Translations under genes and position numbers: made by a program | Origin: Winogradskyella sp. J14-2 | GTDB taxonomy: Bacteria > Bacteroidota > Bacteroidia > Flavobacteriales > Flavobacteriaceae | Assembly: GCF_001971725.1 (NCBI RefSeq) | Contig: NZ_CP019388.1 | Coordinates: 1,426,001-1,490,000 of the forward strand | Length of the DNA stretch: 64,000 nucleotides | Reading direction: 5' to 3' | Shown here: positions 16,635-25,645 of the stretch, one piece after another | Layout of the letters: every line of letters begins with the position of its first letter | Numbering within the stretch: position 1 is the stretch's first letter | The notes under the pieces: model-generated | Databases searched by the model: none | Told to the model about the DNA's origin: nothing | The model's input: only the letters and a program-made list of their open reading frames with translations

Positions 16635-18254
16635 GTGAGAAAATTAATCCTTTTAATACTATTAAGTAATTGTTTTAACCCTATTATTCTGTCGCAAAAC
16701 ACAGAACAACTTTTAGCCAAGGTTATAGATGCAGAAACCTTAGAGCCATTGTCTTATGCCACCGTTAGAATAAAGAATTCAGACCAAGGCATAGTCACGG
16801 ACTACAATGGAGAATTCAGAATTCCGATACATTATAAAGATGCTATTATACTAATTACCTCCATTGGATATGAAGCTAAAGAAGTCTCTTTAAACAAAAT
16901 TAACTTGGATGGTCTAAATATTATTAAATTAAAAACTCAAATTGAAGCATTAGACCCAGTTTTTATTAGTGTAAAAAACAAGGTAAAAAGTACTGAGGTA
17001 AATCCAGAAGAAATAGTTAAAAAAAGTAGAGAACTATCTGCTAAAGAAATAGTATTGAAGGCAATTGGTAAAATCCCAAATAATCTCAGTGACAAAGCCC
17101 ATTCTTATATTGGTTATTACAGGGATTATCAATTAATCAACAATAAATTCATTAACTTAAACGAAGGTATTATAGAAACTTTTGATGAAGGCATTAGCAC
17201 AAGCTTTCTTGAGGACAATGGTGTTTCTTCTGTAATTTATAGTTTTGGTCAAAATAAAAACTTCACTATAGACCCCTCACTTACCAAAGCTTATGATGGA
17301 GTAACTAAATACATAAAACATTCGCAAATTCTGCCGCGCGGTGGTAATGATTATACAATATTAAACATACACAATCCTATACGAAACCACAACATCAATA
17401 CATTTTCTTATGTCTATAGAATGGATAAAGATTTTCCAGAATTACATCAATTCCGAAAGGACAAGATTATATTCTTAAATAATGAACCCCTTATTATAAT
17501 AAAGTTCAAGAAAGCTAAGCCTCATGATAATAGCCTTTATGGTTTAAAAACTGGACGCAATGATAATATTGATTACGTACAAGGCTCTTTATATATTTCC
17601 ATTGTTGATTATGCGATTCATAGGTTTAACTATAAAGTTCACCCACCAAAATCGAAGAAACCTCTCTACAATGTTAGCTTAGAGTATGCAAGGCAAAATA
17701 ATAAAATGTATTTAAATTATATTACGTTTAATAACTCATTTGAAATAGGTGCAAAATATGTACTTAAAGAAGAGAAAGTGGAATTTGACAAAGCAGAACA
17801 AGCTTTTTACATAACTTTTAATAACACGAAAGCTAATCTAGACATGCGTACCATAATCCTGAAAAATTTTCGATTTAAATTTAAAGGAAAAAGTCTAAAA
17901 ACTACCAACATTGATAAGGAATCTGGTAGAGTCTTTAAAATTAAGGTTGAAAGTTATGATGGATCTCTGATAGACATAAATACTGAAAATATAAAGGAAT
18001 TGAGTTATAAGCTTAAACGGATAAAGGATGTAATCGGAAGAGAAATATACCAACATGAAACGGTTAAGGGAAATCAATTTAGAGAGTTTTTCGTTCAAAG
18101 AGTTAATGAAAACAAATCTTTATCAGATAGTCTAAATATTATGGCCAAAAACAGACCTATTAAGGAATCTGTTTTAAATGATTTTCTAGAAAAAAATCAA
18201 TACTGGATCAATACCCCTTTAATGGATAAAATGTATAGAAATAAAAAGGACTAA
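16635..18254 (+). CDS. Exported CarboxypepD_reg-like domain protein, function unknown
   Basis: 539 residues from a GTG start; the signal peptide MRKLILLILLSNCFNPIILSQ supports this start. A CarboxypepD_reg-like beta-sandwich occupies about residues 24-100 (AKVIDAETLEPLSYATVRI, GIVTDYNGEFRI, ITSIGYEAKEV). The rest has no catalytic motif I recognise: it is rich in Asn, Lys and Ile with alternating beta-like stretches, as in the uncharacterised TonB-linked or surface proteins common in Flavobacteriia. It is preceded by a 124-bp gap containing inverted GTAC-AnTAACGG...TACTGTAC sequence and a TAACTTTA box, so it is probably expressed separately from the arsenosugar genes. Confidence 0.8.
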   Translation: MRKLILLILLSNCFNPIILSQNTEQLLAKVIDAETLEPLSYATVRIKNSDQGIVTDYNGEFRIPIHYKDAIILITSIGYEAKEVSLNKINLDGLNIIKLKTQIEALDPVFISVKNKVKSTEVNPEEIVKKSRELSAKEIVLKAIGKIPNNLSDKAHSYIGYYRDYQLINNKFINLNEGIIETFDEGISTSFLEDNGVSSVIYSFGQNKNFTIDPSLTKAYDGVTKYIKHSQILPRGGNDYTILNIHNPIRNHNINTFSYVYRMDKDFPELHQFRKDKIIFLNNEPLIIIKFKKAKPHDNSLYGLKTGRNDNIDYVQGSLYISIVDYAIHRFNYKVHPPKSKKPLYNVSLEYARQNNKMYLNYITFNNSFEIGAKYVLKEEKVEFDKAEQAFYITFNNTKANLDMRTIILKNFRFKFKGKSLKTTNIDKESGRVFKIKVESYDGSLIDINTENIKELSYKLKRIKDVIGREIYQHETVKGNQFREFFVQRVNENKSLSDSLNIMAKNRPIKESVLNDFLEKNQYWINTPLMDKMYRNKKD

Positions 18255-18288
18255 ATAGAATTACTAAATTCTAATTATCATGCTTTCA

Positions 18289-19017
18289 TTACTTGTTTCT
18301 TCCCATTTCATTGGGATATAAATGCATTAAGGTATCACTTTGAAAAACTTCTTTTGTAGTTATATCTACAGCAGATAATTTTCCTGTAAACGCTGCACCT
18401 GTATCTATATTCCAAACATTTGCGGCATTCATAGGTTGGTATTTATGGTATCGTGTTGTTGGTGTATGCCCAATGTAGATCTCTCTATAATGCTTAAGTC
18501 GCTTAGGAAATAATTCTGAACTTTGTTGTATCCGTTTATCCATAGTTAGTGCCATTTCCCAAAGTGTTCGGTCGTAATAAAGCACTTCTTTCTGAATCTC
18601 TTTTTTAACTCCGTGCATGGATGTAAAACCTGCATGTATAAATAAACGATTTTTGTTGTCTAAATGATATAAGGGCATGGATTCAAAAAAATCGAGATGT
18701 ACTTGCTTCTGAGCTTTTGTATAACCTTTGTAACTTTCTATAGTCTCTTTTCCACCATGTATGTACCAAACATTATTAACATTACCATCGGCCAGCCATT
18801 GTTCGCACCATACATCATGGTTTCCCTTTATAAACACACAGTGGTTGGTTTTTGAGAATTTAATAAGGAAGCTAATTACCTGAGCCGATTCGCTCCAGCC
18901 GTCTACATAATCGCCAAGAAAGATTAATTTATCATTAGATGTTACTTCTGCTCTTTCAAATACTTGGATTAAGGCCCTAAATCCGCCATGAATATCTCCG
19001 ATTACAAGTGTTCTCAT
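18289..19017 (-). CDS. Serine/threonine-type metallophosphatase
   Basis: 242-residue calcineurin-like phosphatase of the bacterial PrpA/PrpB/ApaH-like group. The metal-ligand motifs are complete: GDIHGG (7-12), LGDYVDGWSES (33-43), KGNHD (63-67), HAGF (about 127) and GHTPT (about 178). DGW replaces the usual DRG after GDYV, a substitution seen in small bacterial members. Cytoplasmic; the substrate may be phosphoproteins or dinucleotides, which the sequence does not settle. A TAATTTTG box lies 13-20 bp upstream of the ATG and could be its promoter. It is convergent with the preceding gene, 34 bp apart. Confidence 0.88.
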   Translation of the reverse strand: MRTLVIGDIHGGFRALIQVFERAEVTSNDKLIFLGDYVDGWSESAQVISFLIKFSKTNHCVFIKGNHDVWCEQWLADGNVNNVWYIHGGKETIESYKGYTKAQKQVHLDFFESMPLYHLDNKNRLFIHAGFTSMHGVKKEIQKEVLYYDRTLWEMALTMDKRIQQSSELFPKRLKHYREIYIGHTPTTRYHKYQPMNAANVWNIDTGAAFTGKLSAVDITTKEVFQSDTLMHLYPNEMGRNK

Positions 19018-19080
19018 CCTCTCTTTTTACAAAATTAATGGATAAAAACGAACCTCGCTTTTTTAAAGATTACTATAGTG

Positions 19081-20355
19081 TTAAAAATACTGCCCAATTC
19101 CAAAAACTACACCGTTGTTAGCTTTATCACCAAGGCTTATACCATAATCTATCCTAAACACAGCATTAAAAATTCTTTTGTGTATAAATCTTAAGCCTAA
19201 ACCTGTGAACAGACTCGCGTTATTACCCTTTACTAAATCCTCTAATTCACCACCAGGATCTTGCCAAGTACCAGCATCAATAAATGCGTTGGTTTGCATG
19301 GCAAACCAGTCTTTTTCGTAAATCGTATATCTATATTCGGTATTCAATACAACAGAAGCGGTGCCTCTATCTACAACATTTCCTACACCACGTAAGTTAA
19401 GCTGATTATCTAATGCAAATGGTGCAAAAGGTGTAGTGTCATTAGTAGCATAACCCAATCTAAGACGGTTTGCCCAATTACCTTTGGCTCCTATTCGCTT
19501 AAAATATTCGAAATCGTTTCTGCCTATAAAAAAGTTTTTGAGCAACTCTGTATTCCCTTCTGCTAAAGCTGTTAAATTAAATGTGAATACACTTCTAAAA
19601 CCTTCAACATACTGATACTCGTTTGTTATGTCATTGTATTCATATTCACCAATAATTGAAAAACGATTTAGACTAAGATGTTCTGGTATATCAGAAGGCA
19701 AGTTACCGTCTAGATAATCATAGTCTTCATTCGCAATATTAAAACCAAGCTCAAAACGATTGTTAAAATTGTGCTCATAAAAGACCCTAAACTCAAAAGC
19801 TCTCGCATTGAACTTGTAATTGACATCGCGTTCGTCTTCAAAAAATATAGGTTGTTGTAAAACATTATTCTGGTAGTTGAGCCCTATTCCCCATTTTCTG
19901 GTAAAAAGGTTAGGTGCCTCCCAAAACACACCATAAGAATCAAATACATTTCTACTATAAAAACCACCAACAATTTGATTTTGTCCAAACAAATTAAAAT
20001 CGAATAGTGATAGTCTGTATGCCAGATCTTCATTGACATCTTGAGAAACATTGAGACCTGGAATTATTGCAAAATTCTCTACCACCTTATACGTGAGCTT
20101 ATAAGTATTATTGGCTAATTTTTCAGTGGTAAACGACGCACTGGCAACAGAAGGCAAGAGTCTAAATCGTCTTACATCTGATACTATGTCTGTGGAATCT
20201 AGATTACTTCCAACTTTTACATAGGCCAAGCGTTTCAAAAAACTTTCGGTGGTTCTTTTATTACCTTCTATATCGATCTCTGTAATTGTATTTTGAGAAA
20301 AACTAACTTGGGCAAAAGTCATGGCCAAGACATAATATACTAATCTAAGTTTCAT
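19081..20355 (-). CDS. BamA/TamA-like outer-membrane barrel protein (POTRA plus surface-antigen domain)
   Basis: 424 residues from the ATG at 20355, whose product begins with a clear signal peptide (MKLRLVYYVLAMTFAQVSFSQ); an ATG at 20379 would add eight residues in front of it. Residues about 22-95 form one POTRA-like unit (ITEIDIEGNKRTTESFLKR). The rest is a Bac_surface_Ag-type barrel with LRLGYATND, LNLRGVGNVVDRG and a final Phe (GIGQYF). A single POTRA is fewer than in BamA, so this is a small relative involved in inserting or secreting outer-membrane components. The promoter was not identified. Confidence 0.85.
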   Translation of the reverse strand: MKLRLVYYVLAMTFAQVSFSQNTITEIDIEGNKRTTESFLKRLAYVKVGSNLDSTDIVSDVRRFRLLPSVASASFTTEKLANNTYKLTYKVVENFAIIPGLNVSQDVNEDLAYRLSLFDFNLFGQNQIVGGFYSRNVFDSYGVFWEAPNLFTRKWGIGLNYQNNVLQQPIFFEDERDVNYKFNARAFEFRVFYEHNFNNRFELGFNIANEDYDYLDGNLPSDIPEHLSLNRFSIIGEYEYNDITNEYQYVEGFRSVFTFNLTALAEGNTELLKNFFIGRNDFEYFKRIGAKGNWANRLRLGYATNDTTPFAPFALDNQLNLRGVGNVVDRGTASVVLNTEYRYTIYEKDWFAMQTNAFIDAGTWQDPGGELEDLVKGNNASLFTGLGLRFIHKRIFNAVFRIDYGISLGDKANNGVVFGIGQYF

Positions 20356-20463
20356 TGTAAGTATTGTTTTCTGAAACATAATTCAGATCTGGTTCGTCAT
20401 TGTTTTAATTAAAAAATTAGACGCATCTCTACAATTTACATTACAAAGAACTCTTGTTTTAGC

Positions 20464-21471
20464 TTATTTAAACGTAGCATAGGTTTTTGAAATAACAGCC
20501 TGAGCGGGTTTATTTTGCGGAGTAAACATTGTGTTATCATGCCCACCAACTTTATCGTGCATTATAAACCATTTCCATATAAAACCACCAGCAAACCAGT
20601 TCTCACCCCAAAAGGTATCTAGTAATGCTTGGGTTGCATTAACTTGTGCTTTAAGATTAACATCTTTCATCGTATGGTCAGATAGCCATGGCTGCTTACC
20701 AGAAAAATCTACACTTCTGTAACCGTATTCTGTAAATAAAATTGATTTTTTTAATGCTTGCGATAGTTGTTTTAGAATTGGTTTGTGAGATGTCCACCCC
20801 TCTATACAATCCTCATAACTTGGTGTTTCTTTATCACTTACAGGAAAGTATGCATCGACACCAATATAATCTAATTGATTCCAAAACGGTGTTCTTACAA
20901 ACTCATCCCAATTGGCAGCATAAGTGAGTTTACCGTTATAAATAGATTTAATTTTTTTAATAAGTTGCGACCAATATTCAGGCCTATGTTTTATAAACGA
21001 CTCCAACTCCGTTCCTATACAAAATAGCTCGGCATTTACCTTTTCTGCCATATCAGCATATTCTATTATAAAACTTGTGTAAGAAGTTTCTAATGTTTGC
21101 CAGTCCTCTTCATTAGTCATTGTAATCTCGCCTGTAAATTCACCACGCCAAACCCAGATTTGTGGTTTTACCATGACGTTAATATTAGCTTTTCGTAATT
21201 CTGTAATATACTGCTCTGCACCAGCTCTGGTCTCACCAAACCATTGTCTATCTGTATTATGAATAATTTCTGGATGTTTAAGGTTTTTTATAAAACCAAA
21301 TGGCATAATTGCGGCGTAGTTGGCATTTACATTAACAACAGGTGCAACATGGCTGCTGTCTACAGCGTCTCTAGCTGCAACAAAACTTACACCATTAATT
21401 TTACTTTTCTTATAAGGTGCTACAGAGCAGCCTAAAGTGAAAGCTATAAAAAATAAGACTGCGATCCTCAT
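20464..21471 (-). CDS. GH113-like glycoside hydrolase lipoprotein
   Basis: 335-residue lipoprotein with lipobox TLGCSV (Cys at about 15), predicted to be anchored in an envelope membrane. The remainder is a TIM barrel similar to glycoside hydrolase family 113 (beta-mannanase). MPFGFIKN, VMVKPQIWVWRGEFTG, CIGTELESF (probable acid/base Glu), IGVDAYFPVSD and ILFTEYGYRSV (probable nucleophile Glu) occur in the expected order. No binding module is attached. The gene stands alone on the minus strand, divergent from the FAD-reductase gene. Mannan- or glucan-type substrate is likely but not proven. Confidence 0.82.
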   Translation of the reverse strand: MRIAVLFFIAFTLGCSVAPYKKSKINGVSFVAARDAVDSSHVAPVVNVNANYAAIMPFGFIKNLKHPEIIHNTDRQWFGETRAGAEQYITELRKANINVMVKPQIWVWRGEFTGEITMTNEEDWQTLETSYTSFIIEYADMAEKVNAELFCIGTELESFIKHRPEYWSQLIKKIKSIYNGKLTYAANWDEFVRTPFWNQLDYIGVDAYFPVSDKETPSYEDCIEGWTSHKPILKQLSQALKKSILFTEYGYRSVDFSGKQPWLSDHTMKDVNLKAQVNATQALLDTFWGENWFAGGFIWKWFIMHDKVGGHDNTMFTPQNKPAQAVISKTYATFK

Positions 21472-21519
21472 AATGTAAATTTAAAGAAAAGCGATGTGTT
21501 TAAAAAGTTTACGGCCTTA

Positions 21520-21527
21520 CAAAGCTA
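21520..21527 (-). promoter_or_regulatory. -7 box of the GH113-like gene
   Basis: Minus-strand TAGCTTTG matches the Bacteroidota -7 consensus TAnnTTTG exactly, about 50 bp upstream of the GH113-like ATG. No TTG is found at the expected -33 distance, so it is a candidate only. Confidence 0.35.
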
Positions 21528-21550
21528 GAATAATTTAAATCGCTTCTAAA

Positions 21551-21580
21551 TTGATTTCAATAATTAAGGTATTATCTTTA
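21551..21580 (+). promoter_or_regulatory. Promoter of the FAD-reductase/ferredoxin operon
   Basis: TTG (21551-21553), a 19-bp spacer and TATCTTTA (21573-21580) fit the Bacteroidota sigma consensus TTG-N(17-23)-TAnnTTTG with a single mismatch in the last base. The ATG of the FAD-dependent reductase gene follows 32 bp later. Confidence 0.5.
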
Positions 21581-21612
21581 AGTGCGACCTAATGAATAAC
21601 TAAATTAAAATA

Positions 21613-22917
21613 ATGGAGCATATTGCCATCATAGGTAACGGTATTTCTGGTGTTACCCTTGCAAGACACATTAGAAAACTTTCAGACAAAAAGATTACTT
21701 TAATTTCAGCAGAGAGTGATTATTTTTTTTCGCGTACAGCATTGATGTATGTGTATATGGGACATATGAAGTTTGAGCACACTCAACCCTATGAAAATTG
21801 GTTTTGGAAAAAAAATAACATTCAACTAAAGAAAGGTTATGTTAATAACATTGACACCGAGAATAAAAAACTTCATTTTACCGAAGGAGATACATTAGCT
21901 TATGATAAACTTGTTATAGCCAGCGGAAGTAAACCCAACAAGTTTGGTTGGCCAGGAGAAGATCTAAAAGGCGTACAAGGCTTATACAGCAAACAAGACT
22001 TAGAAAATATTGAAACCTACGCACCAAATAACAAAGTGTGCAAACGTGCTGTCATTGTTGGCGGAGGGTTAATTGGTATTGAATTAGCAGAAATGCTTAA
22101 CTCCAGAAGTATTCCTGTAACATTTTTAGTGCGCGAACGTAGTTTTTGGAATGGTGTTTTACCAGAAGGCGAAAGCCAAATGATTAACAGACACATTAAA
22201 AATCATCATATCGATTTAAGACTTTCAACTAATTTAAAAGAAATCATTTCTGATGATAACGGAAAAGTAAAGTCAATCATCGTTGAAGAAACTGGCGAAG
22301 AAATTCCTTGTGATTTTGTAGGGTTAACAGCTGGTGTAACACCAAATATTTCGTTTTTAAAAGAAAGTAGTATCACAACCAATAAAGGGGTTTTAGTCAA
22401 TCGGTTTTTAGAAACAAATATTAAAGATGTTTATGCCATAGGTGACTGTGCCGAACAACAAGAGACGATCGGTAATCGCAGACCGATAGAAGCTGTTTGG
22501 TATACAGGACGCATGATGGGCGAAACCTTAGCACAAACCATTTGCGGCAACCCAACAACTTACAATCCTGGTCATTGGTTTAATAGTGCCAAATTTTTTG
22601 ATATCGAATACCAAACCTATGGTTGGGTACACGGTCAAAAAGGAAAACCAGACTACGAGTCTCATTTTCACTGGAAACATAAAGATGACACCAAATGTAT
22701 TACCGTAGCTTACCACAAAGACACTAATCTATTTCTAGGCATAAACACCTTTGGCATTAGGCTACGACACGAAGTTTTTGACAAATGGCTAACCGAAAAG
22801 CGAGATGTAGACTATGTCATTAATCATCTAGAGCAAGCCAATTTTGATCCAGAATTTTACAAACGATTTGAAAACGAGATAAAAGAAAAATACAATAACA
22901 CCTTACAAACTAACTAA
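21613..22917 (+). CDS. FAD-dependent NAD(P)-linked reductase
   Basis: 434-residue two-dinucleotide-binding-domain flavoprotein. FAD-binding motifs are IAIIGNGISGVTLARH (about 4-19) and VYAIGDCAE (about 276); the NAD(P)-binding motif is AVIVGGGLIGIELAEML (about 146-162). It resembles the reductase subunits of nitrite, rubredoxin and ferredoxin systems (NirB/rubredoxin-reductase type) but lacks iron-sulfur domains of its own. The C-terminal ~100 residues (HWFNSAKFFDIEYQTYGWV onward) are a family-specific extension. It is coupled to the membrane ferredoxin gene, which begins one base after its stop, so the two probably form one electron-transfer unit. Confidence 0.87.
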   Translation: MEHIAIIGNGISGVTLARHIRKLSDKKITLISAESDYFFSRTALMYVYMGHMKFEHTQPYENWFWKKNNIQLKKGYVNNIDTENKKLHFTEGDTLAYDKLVIASGSKPNKFGWPGEDLKGVQGLYSKQDLENIETYAPNNKVCKRAVIVGGGLIGIELAEMLNSRSIPVTFLVRERSFWNGVLPEGESQMINRHIKNHHIDLRLSTNLKEIISDDNGKVKSIIVEETGEEIPCDFVGLTAGVTPNISFLKESSITTNKGVLVNRFLETNIKDVYAIGDCAEQQETIGNRRPIEAVWYTGRMMGETLAQTICGNPTTYNPGHWFNSAKFFDIEYQTYGWVHGQKGKPDYESHFHWKHKDDTKCITVAYHKDTNLFLGINTFGIRLRHEVFDKWLTEKRDVDYVINHLEQANFDPEFYKRFENEIKEKYNNTLQTN

Positions 22918-22918
22918 C

Positions 22919-24502
22919 ATGAGCTTAAAATTAAACTACAGCATGTCTTTGGCTAATTCTTACGGATTAACAAAAACTCAAAAAATAGCCTCCGCAGTTG
23001 GAATATTAGGACTTTTTATTTTGGTGTTAGCATTATTTAATGTTCAATTCCCTAACAAAACTATAGCTTTATCTATCGCTTTAACCTTAATGTTTATTGG
23101 GACTATATGGTTTTCTAATAGTTTATACTTAAACAAATCTAAAGGCATTAAAAATGATGGCGTTTGGTTTAAATCCTTATCTTCAAGAGGTTTAGTCGGT
23201 TGGCTAATTGGTGTCGTTTTAACCTTATTTTACATTGTACTTTATTTTTATCCTCAATATTTGGGATTAGCTCAAAAAGGTGAAGAAAACACAGGTTTAG
23301 TTGCGCTTTTTGATCCTTTAAGTCAACTTTTAAGCGTAAGAGACGCTAGCCAATGGTTTGTTTACGGTACGCTATATACGGTTGCGATTTTGGTTTTTGG
23401 TTATAAATTCATTTTAAAATATCGACACAATCGCTATGAGCAAATCAGGACTATTTCGGTCATGTTTTTTCAATTGGCTTTTGCGTTTTTAATTCCAGAA
23501 TTTATGTACGTAATGAATAGTGATTTACCGTACTACGATTTAAAAAACATTTGGCCATTAAACTATTATAATTTTGAACAATATCGAGTAAAAGCCTTTA
23601 TAAGTGCTGGTAATATTGGGCTAGCTATGTTAATCTTTGGTATTGTTTCCATCTTTATTATAACACCTATTTTAACATACAAATATGGAAAGCGCTGGTA
23701 CTGCTCATGGGTTTGCGGTTGCGGTGGACTAGCGGAAACTGCTGGTGATAGTTTTAGGCAATTGAGTGACAAGTCTAGGTTTGCTTGGAAGGTTGAGCGC
23801 TGGGTAATCCATTCTGTATTGGTATTTGTTATACTAATGACAACTGCGGTGATACATAGCTATTTAGGAAACGACACTAATAAATATTGGCTTACAAAAT
23901 CCTCTTTTTTGATAGGTGTAGGTGTATTATTAACACTAGTTTTTGCTTTCACTATGATTTATAAGCGTAAAGAATTGGCTAAAGATGCTAAATATGGTGC
24001 TATAGGCTATTTCATTGTTATAGCCACGTTATTTGCAATGTATTTTTTTAGCAAAGACAACACTTTGTTTTTATTTAAATCTGAAAGTTTAAGAAAAAGT
24101 TATGGCTTTTTAATTGGTTCAATTTTCTCAGGTGTAATTGGTACTGGTTTCTATCCAATTTTTGGAAATCGTGTTTGGTGCAGGTTTGGTTGTCCTATGG
24201 CAGCAATATTAGGATTTCAACAGCGTTTATTTTCAAAATTTAGAATCACAACTAATGGTGGGCAATGCATCTCTTGCGGAAATTGTTCTACATACTGCGA
24301 AATGGGAATTGATGTGCGTGCTTACGCTCAAAAAGGTGAAAACATTGTACGCTCAAGTTGTGTAGGTTGCGGTATTTGTTCGGCAGTTTGCCCTAGAGGT
24401 GTACTAAAACTAGAAAATGATACTATGGAAGGTCGTATTAACCCAAACGAGATTTTACTTGGAAACGATGTGGATTTAATGACTTTAGTTAACAACAAAT
24501 AG
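22919..24502 (+). CDS. Polytopic membrane 4Fe-4S ferredoxin protein (NapH/CcoG-like)
   Basis: 527-residue membrane protein with about eight hydrophobic helices (for example IASAVGILGLFILVLALF near residue 23). Cys-rich loops WYCSWVCGCGG (about residue 260) and WCRFGCPMA (about 420) lie at membrane faces, as in NapH- and NosR-type proteins. The C-terminus carries two [4Fe-4S] sites: CISCGNCSTYC and CVGCGICSAVCPRG (about 450-495). Together with the adjacent flavoprotein it could pass electrons between NAD(P)H or quinol and an acceptor across the membrane. The final acceptor cannot be told. It has no own promoter (1-bp spacing). Confidence 0.87.
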   Translation: MSLKLNYSMSLANSYGLTKTQKIASAVGILGLFILVLALFNVQFPNKTIALSIALTLMFIGTIWFSNSLYLNKSKGIKNDGVWFKSLSSRGLVGWLIGVVLTLFYIVLYFYPQYLGLAQKGEENTGLVALFDPLSQLLSVRDASQWFVYGTLYTVAILVFGYKFILKYRHNRYEQIRTISVMFFQLAFAFLIPEFMYVMNSDLPYYDLKNIWPLNYYNFEQYRVKAFISAGNIGLAMLIFGIVSIFIITPILTYKYGKRWYCSWVCGCGGLAETAGDSFRQLSDKSRFAWKVERWVIHSVLVFVILMTTAVIHSYLGNDTNKYWLTKSSFLIGVGVLLTLVFAFTMIYKRKELAKDAKYGAIGYFIVIATLFAMYFFSKDNTLFLFKSESLRKSYGFLIGSIFSGVIGTGFYPIFGNRVWCRFGCPMAAILGFQQRLFSKFRITTNGGQCISCGNCSTYCEMGIDVRAYAQKGENIVRSSCVGCGICSAVCPRGVLKLENDTMEGRINPNEILLGNDVDLMTLVNNK

Positions 24503-24529
24503 ATTTTCTATAACCCTATCTTTAAATTC

Positions 24530-24560
24530 AAAAAAGCCACACCGTTTATTGATGTGGCCT
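24530..24560 (-). terminator. Rho-independent terminator of the fasciclin gene
   Basis: On the minus strand GGCCACA and TGTGGC pair around an 11-base loop, followed by TTTTTT (24530-24535), a typical intrinsic terminator 30 bp beyond the stop of the fasciclin gene. Confidence 0.6.
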
Positions 24561-24591
24561 TTAAGACAATTAACTAAAAACTCAGAACATT

Positions 24592-25593
24592 TTATAGATT
24601 GGGTAATAAAACCTTGTCGATGACATGTACAATTCCGTTTGTAGTTTGCACATCTGGTATTACCATATTGGCCGGTTCGCCTCCATTACCAGCGCCAGTA
24701 ACAGTAAGTGTTCCGTTTGTAAAAGCACCCAATGTTAAGTCATCACCACCCAATGGTGTTATCGCTCCTTGATTAAGCTCTGGTGTAAATTTACCATCGT
24801 TAGCTATAACGTGATTTAAAAGTACAGCCGTAACCACTTCTACTGGCAGCTGTCTAATATCTGATGGCTGTGTAAAAGTTAAACCTAATGCAGCACCCAA
24901 ATCGATAAAGGCCTGGTCTGTAGGAGCAAATACAGTGAAGGAAGGGCTGCCTTCCGACGCAGTCAATGCACCTGCTAAATCAGCATACAATACGGCTTCT
25001 ACTAAAAAAGATAATTCAGGATTGATAAAAACGTTAGCACTTTGCAATGCTATTGCAGACTGTACGATATCAACACCTGTTGCAATCATTACCTTGTCTA
25101 TAACATGTACAGTTCCGTTGCTTGCCATAACATCAGTTGCTAATATTTGCGAGCCATTAATATAAGTTGCGCCATCTCTGGTTATAAAGCGTCTATCGAC
25201 ACCTATTGCAGATGTAGAGCTACCGCCTGCCATGATTTCATTACCAGCTAAATTACCATTAGATACGTGGTATAATAATGTGTTTGTTAAAAACGATTTT
25301 TGCAATACACCTAGCGTTTCAGAATTCAATCCTAGCCTTGCAAAAGCATCATTTGTAGGTGCAAATACGGTATATGCGCCAGAGGGATCATTAGGGTTAG
25401 GGTTACTTAACGGACCTGCAACTCCACCAGTTACAGCCGCAGCTTCTAAAGTACTAAAATTAGGATTAGATACCGCTATATAAGCTATTGAAGGGTCCTC
25501 GTCTTCGTAATTAGAAGGTGTTTCGCATGAGTTTAAAAAGCCTATCAAAAGAAATGCAGTGATGGCATTTTTCAGTATATGTAAATTTTTCAT
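24592..25593 (-). CDS. Two-domain fasciclin (FAS1) lipoprotein
   Basis: 333-residue lipoprotein (lipobox GFLNSC, Cys at about 23) with two FAS1 domains. The first spans about 55-180 (FSTLEAAAV, YTVFAPTNDAF, NGTVHVIDKVM) and the second about 190-333 (ELSFLVEAVLYA, FTVFAPTDQAF, NGIVHVIDKVL). FAS1 domains mediate adhesion and matrix contacts. The protein is likely surface-exposed or periplasmic. It lies 52 bp downstream of the porin-like gene on the same strand and both may be one transcript. Confidence 0.92.
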   Translation of the reverse strand: MKNLHILKNAITAFLLIGFLNSCETPSNYEDEDPSIAYIAVSNPNFSTLEAAAVTGGVAGPLSNPNPNDPSGAYTVFAPTNDAFARLGLNSETLGVLQKSFLTNTLLYHVSNGNLAGNEIMAGGSSTSAIGVDRRFITRDGATYINGSQILATDVMASNGTVHVIDKVMIATGVDIVQSAIALQSANVFINPELSFLVEAVLYADLAGALTASEGSPSFTVFAPTDQAFIDLGAALGLTFTQPSDIRQLPVEVVTAVLLNHVIANDGKFTPELNQGAITPLGGDDLTLGAFTNGTLTVTGAGNGGEPANMVIPDVQTTNGIVHVIDKVLLPNL

Positions 25594-25645
25594 AATTATA
25601 TTTTTAAAGTTTTTTAAGCCTATTATTATTGTGTTACTAGGTTAA

